This document shows, in pieces, positions 33,726-46,286 of a DNA stretch of 64,000 nucleotides. How positions within the stretch are numbered: the stretch's first letter is position 1; each line of letters starts with the position of its first letter. Made by a program: the position numbers and the translations under genes. The stretch comes from Conoideocrella luteorostrata (taxonomy: Eukaryota > Ascomycota > Sordariomycetes > Hypocreales > Clavicipitaceae), in the NCBI GenBank assembly GCA_032433595.1, contig JASWJB010000241.1, positions 1-64,000 of the forward strand. The letters are read 5' to 3'. The notes below the pieces were generated by a model. It was not told the origin of the DNA. It saw nothing but the letters and a program-made list of their open reading frames with translations, and ran no database searches.

Positions 33726-36060
33726 TCAAATGGCACCTTTGTATGCTCCGTTGCCATAGCCATAAGATGGTCTATATGCTCCACTGTATTCTCGTCCGAC
33801 ACTTGGTACCGTCGGTTGCTGGTGTAATACCCCAATCGGCGCAGCTCCATCCAAAAGATTCTGCGAGTCATTTGCCATGGTTGGTGTCAATGGCCGGTAC
33901 ATGGGACCGCCAGATGGGGCAACAGGAGGCCTCATTTCACCACCTATGGGATAGTATCTTTCAGCAGATTCTGTGCGCAAGTGCCCCTTCTCATTCAGGT
34001 CGGTAGAGGCTGCGAACATTGACTTTTCGGGAAGTGGTGCTCGGTCAAGGAGCAACGAGTTGCGGGCATCCAGAGGCGTGAGATTATCCATATCGCGCTT
34101 AAGTTGTTCTGGTGGAACGGTCAGTTAGATACAGACAAGAGCACATCACTTGCTCCAACTTACCGGCTTCCTTTCTTCTCTTGCGATGGGGATTCATCTT
34201 GCAGCAAACGATGATAGCGTTCCATGCAATAAGGACTGCTAGGATTACCGTTAGGGTGGCTTGGACAGCAATGAGGACCACACCCGCGACAGTCTGAGTT
34301 GTCTGCTTGATTCCAAACTCCTGAACAAAGACCAAGATGCACGCAATTGACAAGACACGCACAACCTGGATGACAATATTGATGACGTTGCTTGAACGGC
34401 GTTCAAATGGCCGACTCCAGAGCAGCAAGCAAAGCATAAGTCCCTCGATGATCATCTGCGCAATAGTCTGAGCCATGCCGTGACCATCTCCAGCAGCAAT
34501 AGCAACACCTTTGGCGAACATGTAAAATATGAACGGGATGAAAAGCCACCAGTACTGTTTTTTGTAGGAGTCGTAGAAAAGAGAGTACTTCACCCATATT
34601 GACTTGTCCTCATACATGGCGTTGGCGCCATCCCCTTCCTGCTTCAGCTTATGCACGACAGACCAGATCTTCCAAGAAAAAAATCCTAAAATGCCAGTAA
34701 ATATAGCAAGAGTTACGCCAGCCAAAGCTTTCGCTACCACGGAGTCGCCTCTCGTGAACTGGAACACACAATACAGCACCCAGATGCCGTAAAGAAGCAA
34801 TATGAGGGATGTGATAGTTCGAGCAATAGACCCCCAGTAGTGCTTGCGAAATCCCTTTAGGCCCTCAGGAAAGCTACCAAATAGTGCCCAGGTTTCCAAA
34901 ATCACCTTGACAAGAAGAATTCCAAGAACAATAGTAGCGATAATGATGGCCACGATTAGTAGTGCTGTCATGAAAATGTTGGATTTTGGAACTAGGAGCT
35001 GTTCGGCAAAGGCCTGAATACCCTTCACTTTGTGCTGGAAATCGTTCCCGTCTCCCTGAGCAACAGGATCTGTTGAGTTGACCGACGTCTGGATTTCCCG
35101 CGCGGCGAGGTCTACAAAGGCGTCGACGGCTCGCTTGAACTTGAATAGGCCTTGGTTGGGGCTTCTTGTCGTGCCATCTGGGAAGATTAAAGTGGCGTTT
35201 TGGAGGTAGCCGTAATTGTCTTGTGTCAGGTTTCCTCCAGTCTTTGATCGGAAACTGTCAATCGTCGACTGCATGCCAGACCATGGAATAATACCGGCGG
35301 AGAAAGCAAAGTTTTTCGCAAAGCTTCGGTATATAGGAGGATAGTTCACCGACAACATGCTATTCATAGCCATGCCTTGAAACCATCCAATCGTCTCCCC
35401 GAAGCTCGGGCTGACAGTTCCCGCTGCTGCGCCTGAGCTGCTTCCAAGAGCAGCACTGCCTCCAGATACAGCAGCACCCAAGGCAGAAACTCCGGTCATA
35501 ACCAGAGCAGCGCCAGCAATACCAGCAGCAATGTAGGAAACCGCAGGAACGTCAGTGCTCTTCCCGTTGGAGACATCGGATTGAATGCAAGCCACCTTTT
35601 TCCCATCTTTCAAGCTAAGAAGCTGTAAGGTTGCATGTGCTGAAATGTCCGGTACTTGGAAGGCAATTCCAGGCACCATGTTAGCAAACTCTGCAGGGAT
35701 TTCCTGACTGCCGCGGGCGGCAAAACTGCCGACAGGAACAGGGCATAATCGGTCAATAAACGTGGCTTTGTCGCAAGGGTTAAAGCTATTGGAATATACC
35801 GTGTTGCCGTACGCAGAAACGTTGAGGACAGCAGTGACATTCTGTTCTTTGGTGCTGGAGCCAGCCACGTCAAAGCTCACAGTTTTGTTTTCATTATTGT
35901 AACTGATGTCAACTCTTTCAACTTTGAGACTGGAGTCGGTACCACAATCGCTGAATCCGCTTGTCTTAAGAATCTGACCACCCAATGCTTTCGTTGTCAA
36001 TAGGCCGACAAGGACCATTCCCGTACTTCTCCAGCTCCATCCCGAGTTGGTGCGAGGCAT
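33726..36060 (-). CDS. Flavin carrier / TRP-like membrane protein (FLC family)
   Basis: Two exons (34164-36060 and 33726-34108) across a 55-nt intron give 759 aa. An N-terminal signal sequence (MVLVGLLTTKALGG) leads into a Cys-containing ML-like lumenal domain (GFSDCGTDSSLKVERVDISY ... NPCDKATFIDRLCPVPVGSF) with many N-glycosylation sequons. A Gly/Ala-rich hydrophobic segment (SYIAAGIAGAALVMTGVSAL) precedes a TRP-like channel domain with about eight further spans, for example FMTALLIVAIIIATIVLGIL, SLILLLYGIWVLYCVFQF and WWLFIPFIFYMFAKGVAIAA. The cytosolic tail is Pro/Tyr-rich and comes mostly from exon 2. Yeast FLC proteins are ER and plasma-membrane proteins needed for FAD import into the ER and for wall and calcium homeostasis. 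Start at the first ATG (36060); the frame extends only to a TTG before it. Confidence 0.92.
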
Positions 36061-39000
36061 CGTCGCTCGCAGCAACAAATGTTCGAAAGTCGCGTCGCAG
36101 ACTAAATACGAGATGATATGATCTGAATATCAAATACCGGAAGTTTCGACTTTTGTCAAGCTTGCAAATACAGCGAAAGCATTAACTGGTAGATCCTGGG
36201 ACAATTTCGGTCGATATCGAGCTGCGGCCGTCCGTGGCAGGTGTACAAGCAGCACCGGAAATGTGCAAGACAGAAGGTCAAGTAAAATGGCAACAGAATT
36301 GTGATTACTGGAAAGGTTAAGGTGCAAAAATTCGTATAAGGATATTGCGGTCGAAGATGTGCTGTTCAAATAAAACGTGGAAAAAAAAAAACGTCCAGCG
36401 GCGTTCAAAATGGCAAAAGCCTAGGATCAACCCAGGTAGAATTGAAATAAACAAAGAGATAAAGAGAGACCGTGGAAGATAGTAGGAAACGACGATCTTG
36501 GCCTGGTCACAGGCTCTGCAGCCTACAATGGGCAGTTGAATGAGAGACAGCAAAGGCCTGTTAATCGTTCGCGAGATAAGGCGAAGCAGATTCGTTTCGT
36601 TGATGGTGGTGTATAAGATCGTCGTAGTGGCGGCAGCTCGAACAAGGGGCGGACCTGAAACGCATACAGTCGGTTCGAGCAAGAGGTGATGCAAAATGGA
36701 ACAGGACACGCTTGGAGGCGCAGGATGTTCAGAGTGCCTTGCCACAGATGAGTTCTTCGATGATGAAAATGCCGAAATGCAAAGAACACGCAAAACAAAA
36801 ATATCAATGGCTAACAAATGAGTGTATGAAGATGATAGAGAGAGAAGGAGACAGCATGACGGCAGGGCCAGGATGAAGAGGAACAGACTGGAAGGCACGG
36901 CCCAGTGTCGTCGACTCGACCAGCTTAGGACATTATACGAAGTACCTAGGTACAATAAGATACTACCGCACATCGTACAGTACAGAGTACAACGCATTGA
37001 AACGTTGTACAGTCTGATACTCCGTACAGCACAGCAGCAAAGAGTACCTGTACCGAGGTAGTGCCTTGAGCAACGGAGTACATGCGCGTACCCGCAAAGA
37101 AACATTGGCTGGTATTCAAGGCCAGTCGAACCAAGGATCAACCCAAATCCCGCCATCTCTCCCTCCCAGCAATCCATACATACTCATCCACACACCAAGA
37201 CAGATCCCAAACAAGAGCCGATAGGGACTAGGGGTGTTGCTTCAAATTTGGCAAAACCAACCGGGGACTGGACGGCCAAAACAAAGGAGCCAGAAGCACT
37301 TCCGGCCCACAGAAGCCCACAGCGACCCGGGCGGCTGTAACATGAACCTGGGTTTTTTCAAGCTGACTACTCATACGATCCCAAAACAGACACCAGGGGC
37401 ATTCTTGACTGGCTGGAGGGGGCTAGGCCAAGTAGCTTGAGACGTGGAGCTATTGGCTGGACGAGAAAGCAATGGCTTGGATGCCTCCAGGGACCCCGCC
37501 GGGACATGGCCACTCTTTGGTGAGTGTTGATCTCCGAACTTGCCAGCTTTTACAGCGTAGCAGCACAATACAACTCACAACCAACAAACCAACAAACCAA
37601 TATATTCCAGGGCGACATTTAGCCAGCAGCCTGGGTCACTTGCTGTTCTTTATGAGAACTCTGCTGCTACTTTGTACTCCCTACATACTGTGTTATAGCA
37701 GCACCGGCGGGGTTATTACGATTCGGCACAGCCAGCAGGGATAAGTGAATTTCAGCGATCAACGGTAACCAAGCCTCAAGTGGATTGAGGTTGCTTCAAG
37801 TTTATGGGGTGGCGGCTGTCAAAACCTAGCATGAGACTGGGGTATACTCCGTACTGGCGTTCAAACCATGTCGCAAGGAGCAATGATCAAAGGCCAGGAG
37901 CAAGCATGTTGGCTCCCAGCTCCACATGCGCAAGGGATTCAGGGGTTCGCTTCTCAATTGATATCTCTCAGCGAGCGCCAGATGACTTCTTCATAGCCAC
38001 GCGAAAGAATCCAACAACACCGGAGGCATCAGTGAGCGGCAACTACAAATTTGTAGCCCTCGCGGCTTTGTAGTTCATCGTAATCAACGGCCCTAACCAG
38101 CACCACTCTTCAAAATTCGCTTTGATAAAGCCCCATTGGCTGTGACATGCTCCTTGGTGCAACACTTGAAACCAAGCTAAACCAAACAATGACCGCCGAG
38201 CTTCGCAGCAGACAATGTGCCCATTTGCTGACCACGACGGCGGGGATTATGGGCCGAGTAATGCCAACCAAAGATTTCGACGAGACACTAGTCGCGACAG
38301 CAGTAAACAACTCTAGCTACTCCGTAGATCGACTGCGACAGCCAATTAAACCGACAATACGTCGTATCATGCCTTATTCATTCACACAGGTGATTACACC
38401 ACAATGACCAGATGCCAGAATATTTGCCTTGCTTGCAGTGTGAATCCGGTGCTGAAATGCTCCTTTGTTTCCACCATACAAAACATACCAGAAAAAAAGA
38501 ATTGCATCTTTGGAGCCATTAGACATGTGAAACAAGCCCGCTGTCCCCTCTTTTGGCTCCGCGATCCTATGCTAACATGCCAGGGCTGTGCAAATCATCA
38601 CAAGACCTTCCGGCGTGTAAATACAAACATGCTAATAATTGTTAACTGCGCAGCAGCATCAGTGACAAAAAAAATTTACGATTAGGCCAAACCGATGCAG
38701 GGCTGTCAACTGAACTAATGAATTCCACAGAACGGATTAATGAGGCACGATGGGCAATCTCAAAGCAATGTGCGCTTCATAGTACGCACTTCCGTAAAGT
38801 CATTGCAGACCCCCTTAGCATGCTGACTCTGACACATCGACGCAGCATGCCACAATACTGTATATACATCCCACAGTCACGCCGGCAACTAGGGTGCAGC
38901 CTCGAGGAGAGTAACATTCGCAGATTGTGTGTGTAGCAAGCCATCACTCCCATCCGACCTGGTCCTCCCACGGAGCAACACCCAACCACTCTGTACACTT

Positions 39001-39851
39001 CTCGGCTCTCAACGTGTGCTTCTACAATATGGGATAGTGCCATATACGGAGTGCTCCGCACAATATTATAATACACGAAGCACCTCAGTAGTCCGTACGG
39101 AGTACATTCGAAGCAGTGAACCTGTCAGTTGTGGTTCTCGTACAAATCGCGTATTAAGATCACTCATTTCCATAGCCTCTTCGCTTGATTCTAAGTTTAG
39201 CCGCGATTCCTCGCCTCACCGTTAGGATAATGTTTTCTAGTAATTCCGCTTACTTCTATTCACACAGGGACAGGGACAGTCCATAATGCCTGCTTTTCTC
39301 ACTGGACTCCGCCACACTGCATCAACCCAGTCGTGCGATTCAACATGATGTTCAACCCGCAAACTTTAATGCTGCATTAACCTTGACCCTTGGAGCATAG
39401 CCCAAGAGACGAATGCAGCTACAGCGTAACTACTCCATAGTTACTCTGTACACGCGTGTTGATTCAAGCACAGTCGTTCACGTTGCAACAAAATCCAGTC
39501 ATCAAAGGTAGGACGGTCCACCACACTCGCCCAGTTCATCCTTTAAATACCAACAGCCACGTGCACAGCCATGCTCCGTACGGATCCCTCCGCAGTCTAC
39601 TCTGTAACTAATTGCAGGTAAGTCGCAATGCTGGGTTGAGCATATGTGCTTCGTAGACGTACCGATTGACTCTGCAATATATCCCGGACGAGAGGACTCC
39701 ATCTGTGGATAAGAGGGTGAATCTGTTCATTTCAGAAGCCATCCTCCACCCTCCACTAAGGGTCTAGCACGATGCCACGCCGCAATTTGCCCGGGCTTGC
39801 AAGAACGACGGCCATCTTTCTTTTTGTTTTGCTTTCGGCGTACGGACTAAC

Positions 39852-39867
39852 TACGGAGTACTCCGTA
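39852..39867. repeat. Perfect 16-bp palindrome of the TACGGAGTAC family
   Basis: The sequence TACGGAGTACTCCGTA reads identically on both strands. The same perfect 16-mer recurs at 45520-45535 and 59347-59362. Confidence 0.95.
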
Positions 39868-40071
39868 TTGACGTACAATAAACATGGACGTACCCAGCAT
39901 AGATTGGACATGGGAGAAGGCTAATTTGTGTATTTGTGTAACTTACTCGGTACGGAGGGCTTGTGCTATACGGAGTACCTCGAACGGGCATTGGCCCCCC
40001 CATTCAGTACGAGGTAGGTTCCTCGTAACCACCACAGTGTGCTCCTTACTCCGTCCAGAAGGAGTAATTAA

Positions 40072-40128
40072 TTACGGAGTACGGAGTACGGAGTACGAAT
40101 ACTCTGCATTGCACTCCGTACTCCGTAA
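40072..40128. repeat. Hairpin of TACGGAGT words (16-bp perfect arms)
   Basis: Left arm 40072-40087 (TTACGGAGTACGGAGT) is exactly complementary to the right arm 40113-40128, with a 25-nt loop holding one more copy of the word. Both arms are head-to-tail pairs of the 7-bp unit. Intergenic. Confidence 0.9.
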
Positions 40129-41072
40129 TCATTTTATTTATTTTATTTTATTTGTTTATTTTCCTCACTCGTACGTAGACTTGTCCCAACTCGTAAGTTT
40201 ACATTCTATCCTGTGATCATAATTTCCAACTGCAACACGTTCATTAGTACCTCGTATCGTACAGCACGTCATGGCAGTTAATCCATTACAGCCCAAAGGA
40301 TAACTAACCACCGTGCCACTTGAGTAAATCTGCCGTCCGCATTCCCAGAGTCCTCCGCATATGTCTATCTATGTACTCCGTATGCATCATGTATCGCAGA
40401 GTACTCCGTACCCCTCTGTTCCTCCCTTGTCTGTCCCCTGCAGGCCCTGTTGCCTGCCCCGAGAGTCATCGCATCGCCGCAGCTAGCTGCTCGCTACTCT
40501 CATTGATGTATGTATGACTGGAGCTTAGATCCCAGCGTCCCAGCGCGAGACATCAAATTGGGTCGCGAAACCGGTTTTTGGATGAAAAGACGCACAGCCA
40601 CACACGGTTTCCGGCTTGGGCGCTTGGCGTCGCTTCCTCCTTTTTCGCACAATTCAGACAGGATGAAAGCATGTACGGAGCAAGGATGTAACTAGTTGGT
40701 TAGGTAGTTAGGGAGCCGCTGAAATAAGGACAGATCCTAGCATAGGAGCCGATCACTAAACAAGGCTCCCTGCTCCCTCCGTATGGAGTACTGTACAGCG
40801 GATAGCGGCGGCACTTATTTAATCGTCGATGAATATCATATGGTGGACGGTGTACGCGGTATGGAGTAATACAACTGTCATTATCCATACGGACACCCAG
40901 CAGCTGACCCATTTTGATCCAATTTCGTATCATTCATATGCCGGAAATCGATATGTACATCTATGCGCGCCAAATCAAACACAATCAGGACATAAATAAT
41001 TCCATTGCCCATACGGCGTCCTCCGCACAAGGATTGCAGGAGAGTTTTTCGTCATCAAATCCATGATATTCC

Positions 41073-41090
41073 AAAAAAAAAAAAAAAAAA
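41073..41090. repeat. A18 homopolymer run
   Basis: Eighteen consecutive adenines about 300 bp beyond the stop codon of the minus-strand C2H2 gene (a T-run on its coding strand). A second A/G-rich stretch lies at 41229-41256. Confidence 0.9.
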
Positions 41091-41390
41091 ACACCTTGTT
41101 GGGTATCCAGCGTCTGCAAAACTAACAACCAGACCGCTAAGATACACAGCGTCCTACAATTGAACAGCTCCAAGAGAAACATGGACCAGGGTTTCCCAAT
41201 CTTGAATGCTGCGCTGCCCCTTCCCGAGGAAAGAAAAAAAAGAAAAAAGAAAAGGTAGAAGAAAATGCGTATTTTCCAAATGAAGCTACACGCTGGTTAA
41301 GCACAATATTATGCCCAAATCGACGTCTGCCTGTTGATGCAGGTCCATGGAAAAAGTTTGAAGTGTGAAGAAAGCGGAATGATTTCTCGC

Positions 41391-44300
41391 TTACATGAAC
41401 GCGCCTCTTTCGTCCCATGATCTCTGTTGTTGCTGCTGCTGGCGCTGTTGTTGACCTTGGCCGTGATCATTGGTGGAGGAATTCAAATGTGGTGAATGAG
41501 AATATGTCGACATGGACTCATGACCGCTAAAGGGACTTCCGTTGACGCTGGACGGATCCATCATCGTCTCATATCCCATTTGCCCTCCAAGCTGGCCGCC
41601 CATCTGCACATCTACGACACTGTGCAGTCCAAGAGCATTCATACTGAGTTCTGGAAATGGCTCTACACCATTGTTTGGTACTTGCATGAAACTATTGCTC
41701 GCAGGCAAAAACCCGTCCTGCTGATTTGAAGACATGCCCTGCTGTACCCGCTGGTTCGTGTCATATCCTGGATGATGCAGTGGTCTAACGCTCATGTTGG
41801 ATTGCTGCAGGCTCTGTCCCATATTCTGAAATTGCGGTGGATAGAGTTGTTGCTGCTGCGGAAACTGACCGGATGCCATACCAGGGTACATGAACTGGTT
41901 TGGCGACTGGAAGCTCACGTCGTGGTGACTATAGCTGTTTCGTTGTCCCTCAGGATATTGGGACGTCATCGGTGTAGGTGGGTTTAGAGGCTGTGAGACG
42001 AAGGGAGGTTTTGGTGGGAGATCCTGAACAGGGCTGATGATTGTGTCGGAAGTAAGCTCCTTAGCCTTAACGGCGACCAAGCGCAACACAGGGAGCGATA
42101 TCTGCTCCATGTGCTTCGCCAAGTGCACTGTAAGCTTTTTCCACGTTGGGAAGGTTTTGCCGCAGAACCGGCAAGGCTCTTCTTGAGGGCGGGCTGCTGT
42201 CTCAACATGGCATTGCTCAACCTTCTGCCATGTTGGGTCCATTCCTCCAGAACGCTTCATGGCTGCCTTGGTCTTGACCTTGGGCTCCAGGAACTTGTGC
42301 TCACGAACCAAATGCTGCAGAAAATTATCTCGACGGTAGCAAGTATGTCGGCAGTCATCCACATCGCATGTCCACCATTCCAGGTGTCGGTGACCTTCAT
42401 TTTCATGACGAACCCAGTCCGCTTTACGCTTGAAGATTTTTGGATCCCGGCATTTGTCCCATGTACAAGTAAACGGTTGCACATCTTCATGGACGTGCTT
42501 TGTCCAGTCAGATGGCTTGTTGAACTTTTTCTTCTGATAGCAAAGTTGACATTCAAACTCTGCGGGGAGATACTGCGAAGGCGGCATGGGTATGTCTTGA
42601 GGGAAACTGTCCTGGGTAATGGCACCCTCAATTGGTATGCCCTCATCGTCCTCTACTCCAGAAGATAGAGGATCCATTCCCCTAGCATCTCCTTTCTGGT
42701 CCAGCAGATTCGCTGATCCGCCCCTGGCCATACACAATGAACCACAGGAACAGTTGTCGCCAAGAACAAGATGCTTCACCTTGGAATTCAACAGATGCTT
42801 GTATCTGATAATCTGCTGCTGCGCAATGCGCTCAACCAAGTATGGATGTGTATTCTCCAGCGCTGGGTTCAGCGCTGTTACATGCTGTTGAAAGCCCAAA
42901 AAGTTTGGTGCTATCTCATCTATGATATTGGGATTGGTCTTCATGTCGTTATCCTCGTAAATTTCGTCGTCATCGTCATCGTCGTCATCGTCAACACCAG
43001 CTTGAACGTGGCTCACTATGCTCACCGGGGCCACTGGAGGACCTCCAGTCTTGCTCCACATGTTGACGATGGTCGACCTGCCTTCCATACCTGCTGTGCC
43101 TGCCGAGGGCTTGGGTATTTCGGATTTGCTGCGAGGTCTTCGCCCAGTGGCCTTGACACCGAGACTCCCGAGAGACCGTCTCGGAGAGTCCATTGGAGTA
43201 GCAAGACTGACCGAACCACTACGAGAGTGGCTAGTCCACATAGATGCAATGTTCTGCCCCATGGATGCAAGCGTAGTGTTGATGCTTGGCGTGGGTTTCT
43301 TGCCGCTGCTAGGTGATCCGAGCGGCGGTGATCCTAGGGGGGGCGACAGGTGTGGCGTGCTCTCCCGTTTGATATTTTGACCAATTTCTTCCTGAGACGG
43401 CGTCTCGTCTTGACCAGTCACAGACCGACCGCGAGAACGACTACGTGATCTTTTCCGCAGCTGGTTGACGCTGGTCCGTCTCACGAGACCGCGAAGCTCG
43501 CTAAGGAAACCGCCCGGTCTATTTGACTTGTCTCCACTGCCACGGCCGATAGAGAACTTCTTCAAGATGTTTCCACTGGTCACCTCTTCGACATCGACGG
43601 CGCTTGGGAAACTCCGTCGGCGAGTGCCCCAGGTTGCGGATCTGGAAATGATGGATTCGTTGTCCTGAATCATGCGCTCATACCGTTCGATAGCGGCTTG
43701 AGATGACAGTGGCTGATATCTGCCAGATTCGCCAGATTGAATACCATGGATCATGGGTGCATCGGCCCAATTACGGTTCGATGCAATAATTGCCCGGTCA
43801 ACATCAGAGATCTCGCCGCCTGCGTCTTGGAAGTAAGTCTGGCCAGACACGTATCGATTTTGTGTGCCATGACCCAGGGGAATATCATCGCTGTCCTCCC
43901 TAGGACTATCAATCGCCAAAATTTCTTCTGGGGACTTTTCCACGGGAGCAGACACATCATCCAAATTATCTGACAGCCATCTGCCAACGTCTTGATTTTT
44001 TTCATCTGTTCTTCGCTCGGAAGCGATCTCGTTGATGCTTCGCACCTCCCCGGAAGGACGACTCGCTGGGTCCAATCCAGCTCGTCTTGTGCTAGATTCG
44101 GGTTGCCAGCGGTCCAAAGAAGCCCGATGTTCAGAGATAATATTGTCATCGTGCGCCGAGGAGATGAGATCCCCCGCAGAGTGAAAGCCACCACGGACGG
44201 TTCCAGGACTGTCTTCTAATGTGCGCTCGAAAGTGTGGATCGGCGCATCATCGTTGTCCCACACAGAGACGGTTACTCTTGGGCTCTGTGGATGCATGTG

Positions 44301-44915
44301 CACAAAAGCCGGCGCAAGGCCGTCCTCGCTTGTGCGGTTGCTGCCGCTGTGACTCGGGGTAATTGCAGACGAGCCAACAGCAACTGGGGCCGGTTTGAAA
44401 GGTTTCTGGAGCTGTTGTGGTGAAATGGAATTGGGAAGGGCCTCTACAGGCACCAGTGTGCCGAAGTCTTTGCGATCACTTCTGGGTGATGTGGTGTGGA
44501 TGGAGGCCGTATGTGTAGGGGTAAGGGGATATGAAGAGGTATCTGCTACATCATTCTGAAGGTCAGATGTCGAGAAATTGTTCTCATGGCAGACGCTCTG
44601 GCTCCAAGCATCATCCAGGAAGGATGGAGCCGAGGGGTCAATGTTGTTGAAGTCGGCGCCAAAGAACGGGTCGTCGTCAAGATCGCTGAAATCGCTAGAC
44701 TGGTAATTACTCAAAGTTGCATTCGAACCGGACGGGGTCTCGATATGGTCAACAGGAGGAGACACGACCTCGCTCTGCGCGCGCGACAGATCGAAAGCGC
44801 CGACGGGGTACGACGACGTCGCCTGAGGATGCGCGGCTGAAGATTGGGTATTGCGGGGTTGTTCGCGGTCCTGGCTCTGCAAAGATCCAGGCGCCTCAAC
44901 TAGACTCGAAGCCAT
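41391..44915 (-). CDS. Large C2H2 zinc-finger protein (1174 aa)
   Basis: Single uninterrupted exon, 1174 aa, ATG at 44915. The first 650 residues are disordered and Ser/Asp/Pro-rich, with basic Ser/Arg stretches (SVNQLRKRSRSRSRGRS) and a run of nine Asp (encoded near 42970-43000). A conserved block follows (NFLGFQQHVTALNPALENTH ... VERIAQQQIIRYKHLLNSKV). The zinc fingers then run over about residues 790-950: FECQLCYQKKKFNKPSDWTK, then FTCTWDKCRDPKIFKRKADW, then WTCDVDDCRHTCYRRDNFLQ and PCRFCGKTFPTWKKLTVHLA. The C-terminus is Gln/Pro/Met-rich with poly-Gln (about 41417-41455). Such proteins are common in filamentous ascomycetes and presumed nuclear regulators; I know no assigned function. Lack of introns across 3.5 kb is notable beside the intron-rich neighbours. 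Confidence 0.9.
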   Translation of the reverse strand: MASSLVEAPGSLQSQDREQPRNTQSSAAHPQATSSYPVGAFDLSRAQSEVVSPPVDHIETPSGSNATLSNYQSSDFSDLDDDPFFGADFNNIDPSAPSFLDDAWSQSVCHENNFSTSDLQNDVADTSSYPLTPTHTASIHTTSPRSDRKDFGTLVPVEALPNSISPQQLQKPFKPAPVAVGSSAITPSHSGSNRTSEDGLAPAFVHMHPQSPRVTVSVWDNDDAPIHTFERTLEDSPGTVRGGFHSAGDLISSAHDDNIISEHRASLDRWQPESSTRRAGLDPASRPSGEVRSINEIASERRTDEKNQDVGRWLSDNLDDVSAPVEKSPEEILAIDSPREDSDDIPLGHGTQNRYVSGQTYFQDAGGEISDVDRAIIASNRNWADAPMIHGIQSGESGRYQPLSSQAAIERYERMIQDNESIISRSATWGTRRRSFPSAVDVEEVTSGNILKKFSIGRGSGDKSNRPGGFLSELRGLVRRTSVNQLRKRSRSRSRGRSVTGQDETPSQEEIGQNIKRESTPHLSPPLGSPPLGSPSSGKKPTPSINTTLASMGQNIASMWTSHSRSGSVSLATPMDSPRRSLGSLGVKATGRRPRSKSEIPKPSAGTAGMEGRSTIVNMWSKTGGPPVAPVSIVSHVQAGVDDDDDDDDDEIYEDNDMKTNPNIIDEIAPNFLGFQQHVTALNPALENTHPYLVERIAQQQIIRYKHLLNSKVKHLVLGDNCSCGSLCMARGGSANLLDQKGDARGMDPLSSGVEDDEGIPIEGAITQDSFPQDIPMPPSQYLPAEFECQLCYQKKKFNKPSDWTKHVHEDVQPFTCTWDKCRDPKIFKRKADWVRHENEGHRHLEWWTCDVDDCRHTCYRRDNFLQHLVREHKFLEPKVKTKAAMKRSGGMDPTWQKVEQCHVETAARPQEEPCRFCGKTFPTWKKLTVHLAKHMEQISLPVLRLVAVKAKELTSDTIISPVQDLPPKPPFVSQPLNPPTPMTSQYPEGQRNSYSHHDVSFQSPNQFMYPGMASGQFPQQQQLYPPQFQNMGQSLQQSNMSVRPLHHPGYDTNQRVQQGMSSNQQDGFLPASNSFMQVPNNGVEPFPELSMNALGLHSVVDVQMGGQLGGQMGYETMMDPSSVNGSPFSGHESMSTYSHSPHLNSSTNDHGQGQQQRQQQQQQRSWDERGAFM

Positions 44916-45519
44916 GGTGCCGCGGGAGAAGGGGAAGGGTCCCCAGCGAGGAGCAGAAGATGATATATATGAAATAGATGCAAGGCAGAGACGAGCAGCC
45001 CGCCCCGATTCTCAGTCGGTTTGCAGGATAATGGAGTCTGTGGGGAACGAGGTGAAGTCACGTCACGGGCAGGGGATCATGTTCCTGGCTGCGCCAACGG
45101 CACTCGTCCCAGTCGCTAGAGGAGGGTCGGAATGGATGGAGGGCGAGCGCGATGCTGGACGGAAAATGGCTTGCTTGGCCGGCCCAGTTGGAGCTAGCTG
45201 GGAATAGGGTTGGACAGCAGAGAGCGAGAATGAGAGTGTGAGCACGAGATAGGAGCGAGTGCGGTGTGCTGTGCTGTTGAGAGAGAGCCTGGCGTGGTAT
45301 AGGAAGAAGTGCGAAGGCTGAACGTCGAGGTGCGGCGCCGTCGCCGTAGGCTGACTGGCGGACTGACTGAGTGAACTGGCGCTTATGCCATATGTATGCC
45401 GATGTGCGATGGATAAGGTCCTGCCCGATGGTCTGGTGCGGAGCTTTTCAGCAGGCGCTTACTGCTGCGTGCCCGCCCATTCGACGCTGAACTAACTACT
45501 CCGCAAAGGAAATAGGAAC

Positions 45520-45535
45520 TACGGAGTACTCCGTA
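45520..45535. repeat. Perfect 16-bp palindrome of the TACGGAGTAC family
   Basis: Second perfect copy of TACGGAGTACTCCGTA, about 600 bp upstream of the C2H2 gene start codon. Confidence 0.95.
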
Positions 45536-46250
45536 GTTGATCAAAGCATTGTGCAAATGAATTGAGGTGGGTGAGTGACTTGCGGGCTGCCGGGCACGTA
45601 GGGTTAGTTAGGTGCGATTCATACCATTTCCCTATTGGCGCCAACAGAACAGCATAATACGTGCCGAGTTGTGCAATGGATAACTTATGCTCCCTTAAAA
45701 ACGAGCAGCAACACGGCGGCTATTATAGTGTATCTCAGTAGCGATGCAAGTGTACTTGGATGATGCATAATACAGTAATCATTTCGAGCATCCGGGTCTT
45801 AATGAGGCGATATCTCGGTGAAGTCATCAGAATAAAATGGATTTAGCGCCGCCGAATGCGTACGTCTCCCAAGGCATAAAAGTTGTGACCGAATGGCACG
45901 GAATGCTCTGCTGCCTAACCGTCTGCCCCCCTTCACTATACCCCGTCTGCATACCACACTCCCAAGCCTTTAACTAAGCCCTTCCTCCCAGTAGATCATT
46001 CCGAGGCTGCGTGAGACTGCGGGAAACACAGCGGACGGGGCATGGCGACCGGGTTGGACGAGGGACAGACAACAGGCTGGGGCTCGCCAGTTCTGCACCG
46101 CCGCCTCAGGTTGGGTTGGTGGCTGGTGGAGTTGGCAGTGGCTTGTGCCTGCCAGTCCTGACCCGCTGCCTGGCTAAGGCATACCCAAAATGGAACAAAT
46201 TCACGACGAGTGGCGTGGCCAATTCAGCCTTAGGACCTGGTGGTTGCACC

Positions 46251-46286
46251 GGCTGCGCTGGCTGCGCTGGCTGCACTGGCTGCGCT
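46251..46286. repeat. 9-bp tandem repeat (GGCTGCGCT)
   Basis: Four head-to-tail units, the third with one change (GGCTGCACT). A nearby GTACTCCGTAC-like word follows at about 46303. No gene supported here. Confidence 0.8.

Larger units (their letters stand above)
36061..41390. other. 5.3-kb intergenic region
   Basis: No supported gene. A 286-codon minus-strand frame (36317-37177) lies in the probable FLC leader and looks spurious. The right half is rich in TACGGAGTAC words: about 37850, 39057, 39095-39104, 39577, 39852-39867, 39950, 39974, 40072-40128, 40376, 40403 and 40787. It also holds a TTTTA-type tract (40131-40162) and an A18 run (41073-41090). Confidence 0.5.

Noticed and set aside
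36317..37177. 286-codon minus-strand open frame
   Set aside because: Cys/Ser/Leu-rich with irregular composition, overlapped by other frames, contains TACGGAGTAC-type words, and lies directly upstream of the FLC gene where a leader is expected. No family resemblance.
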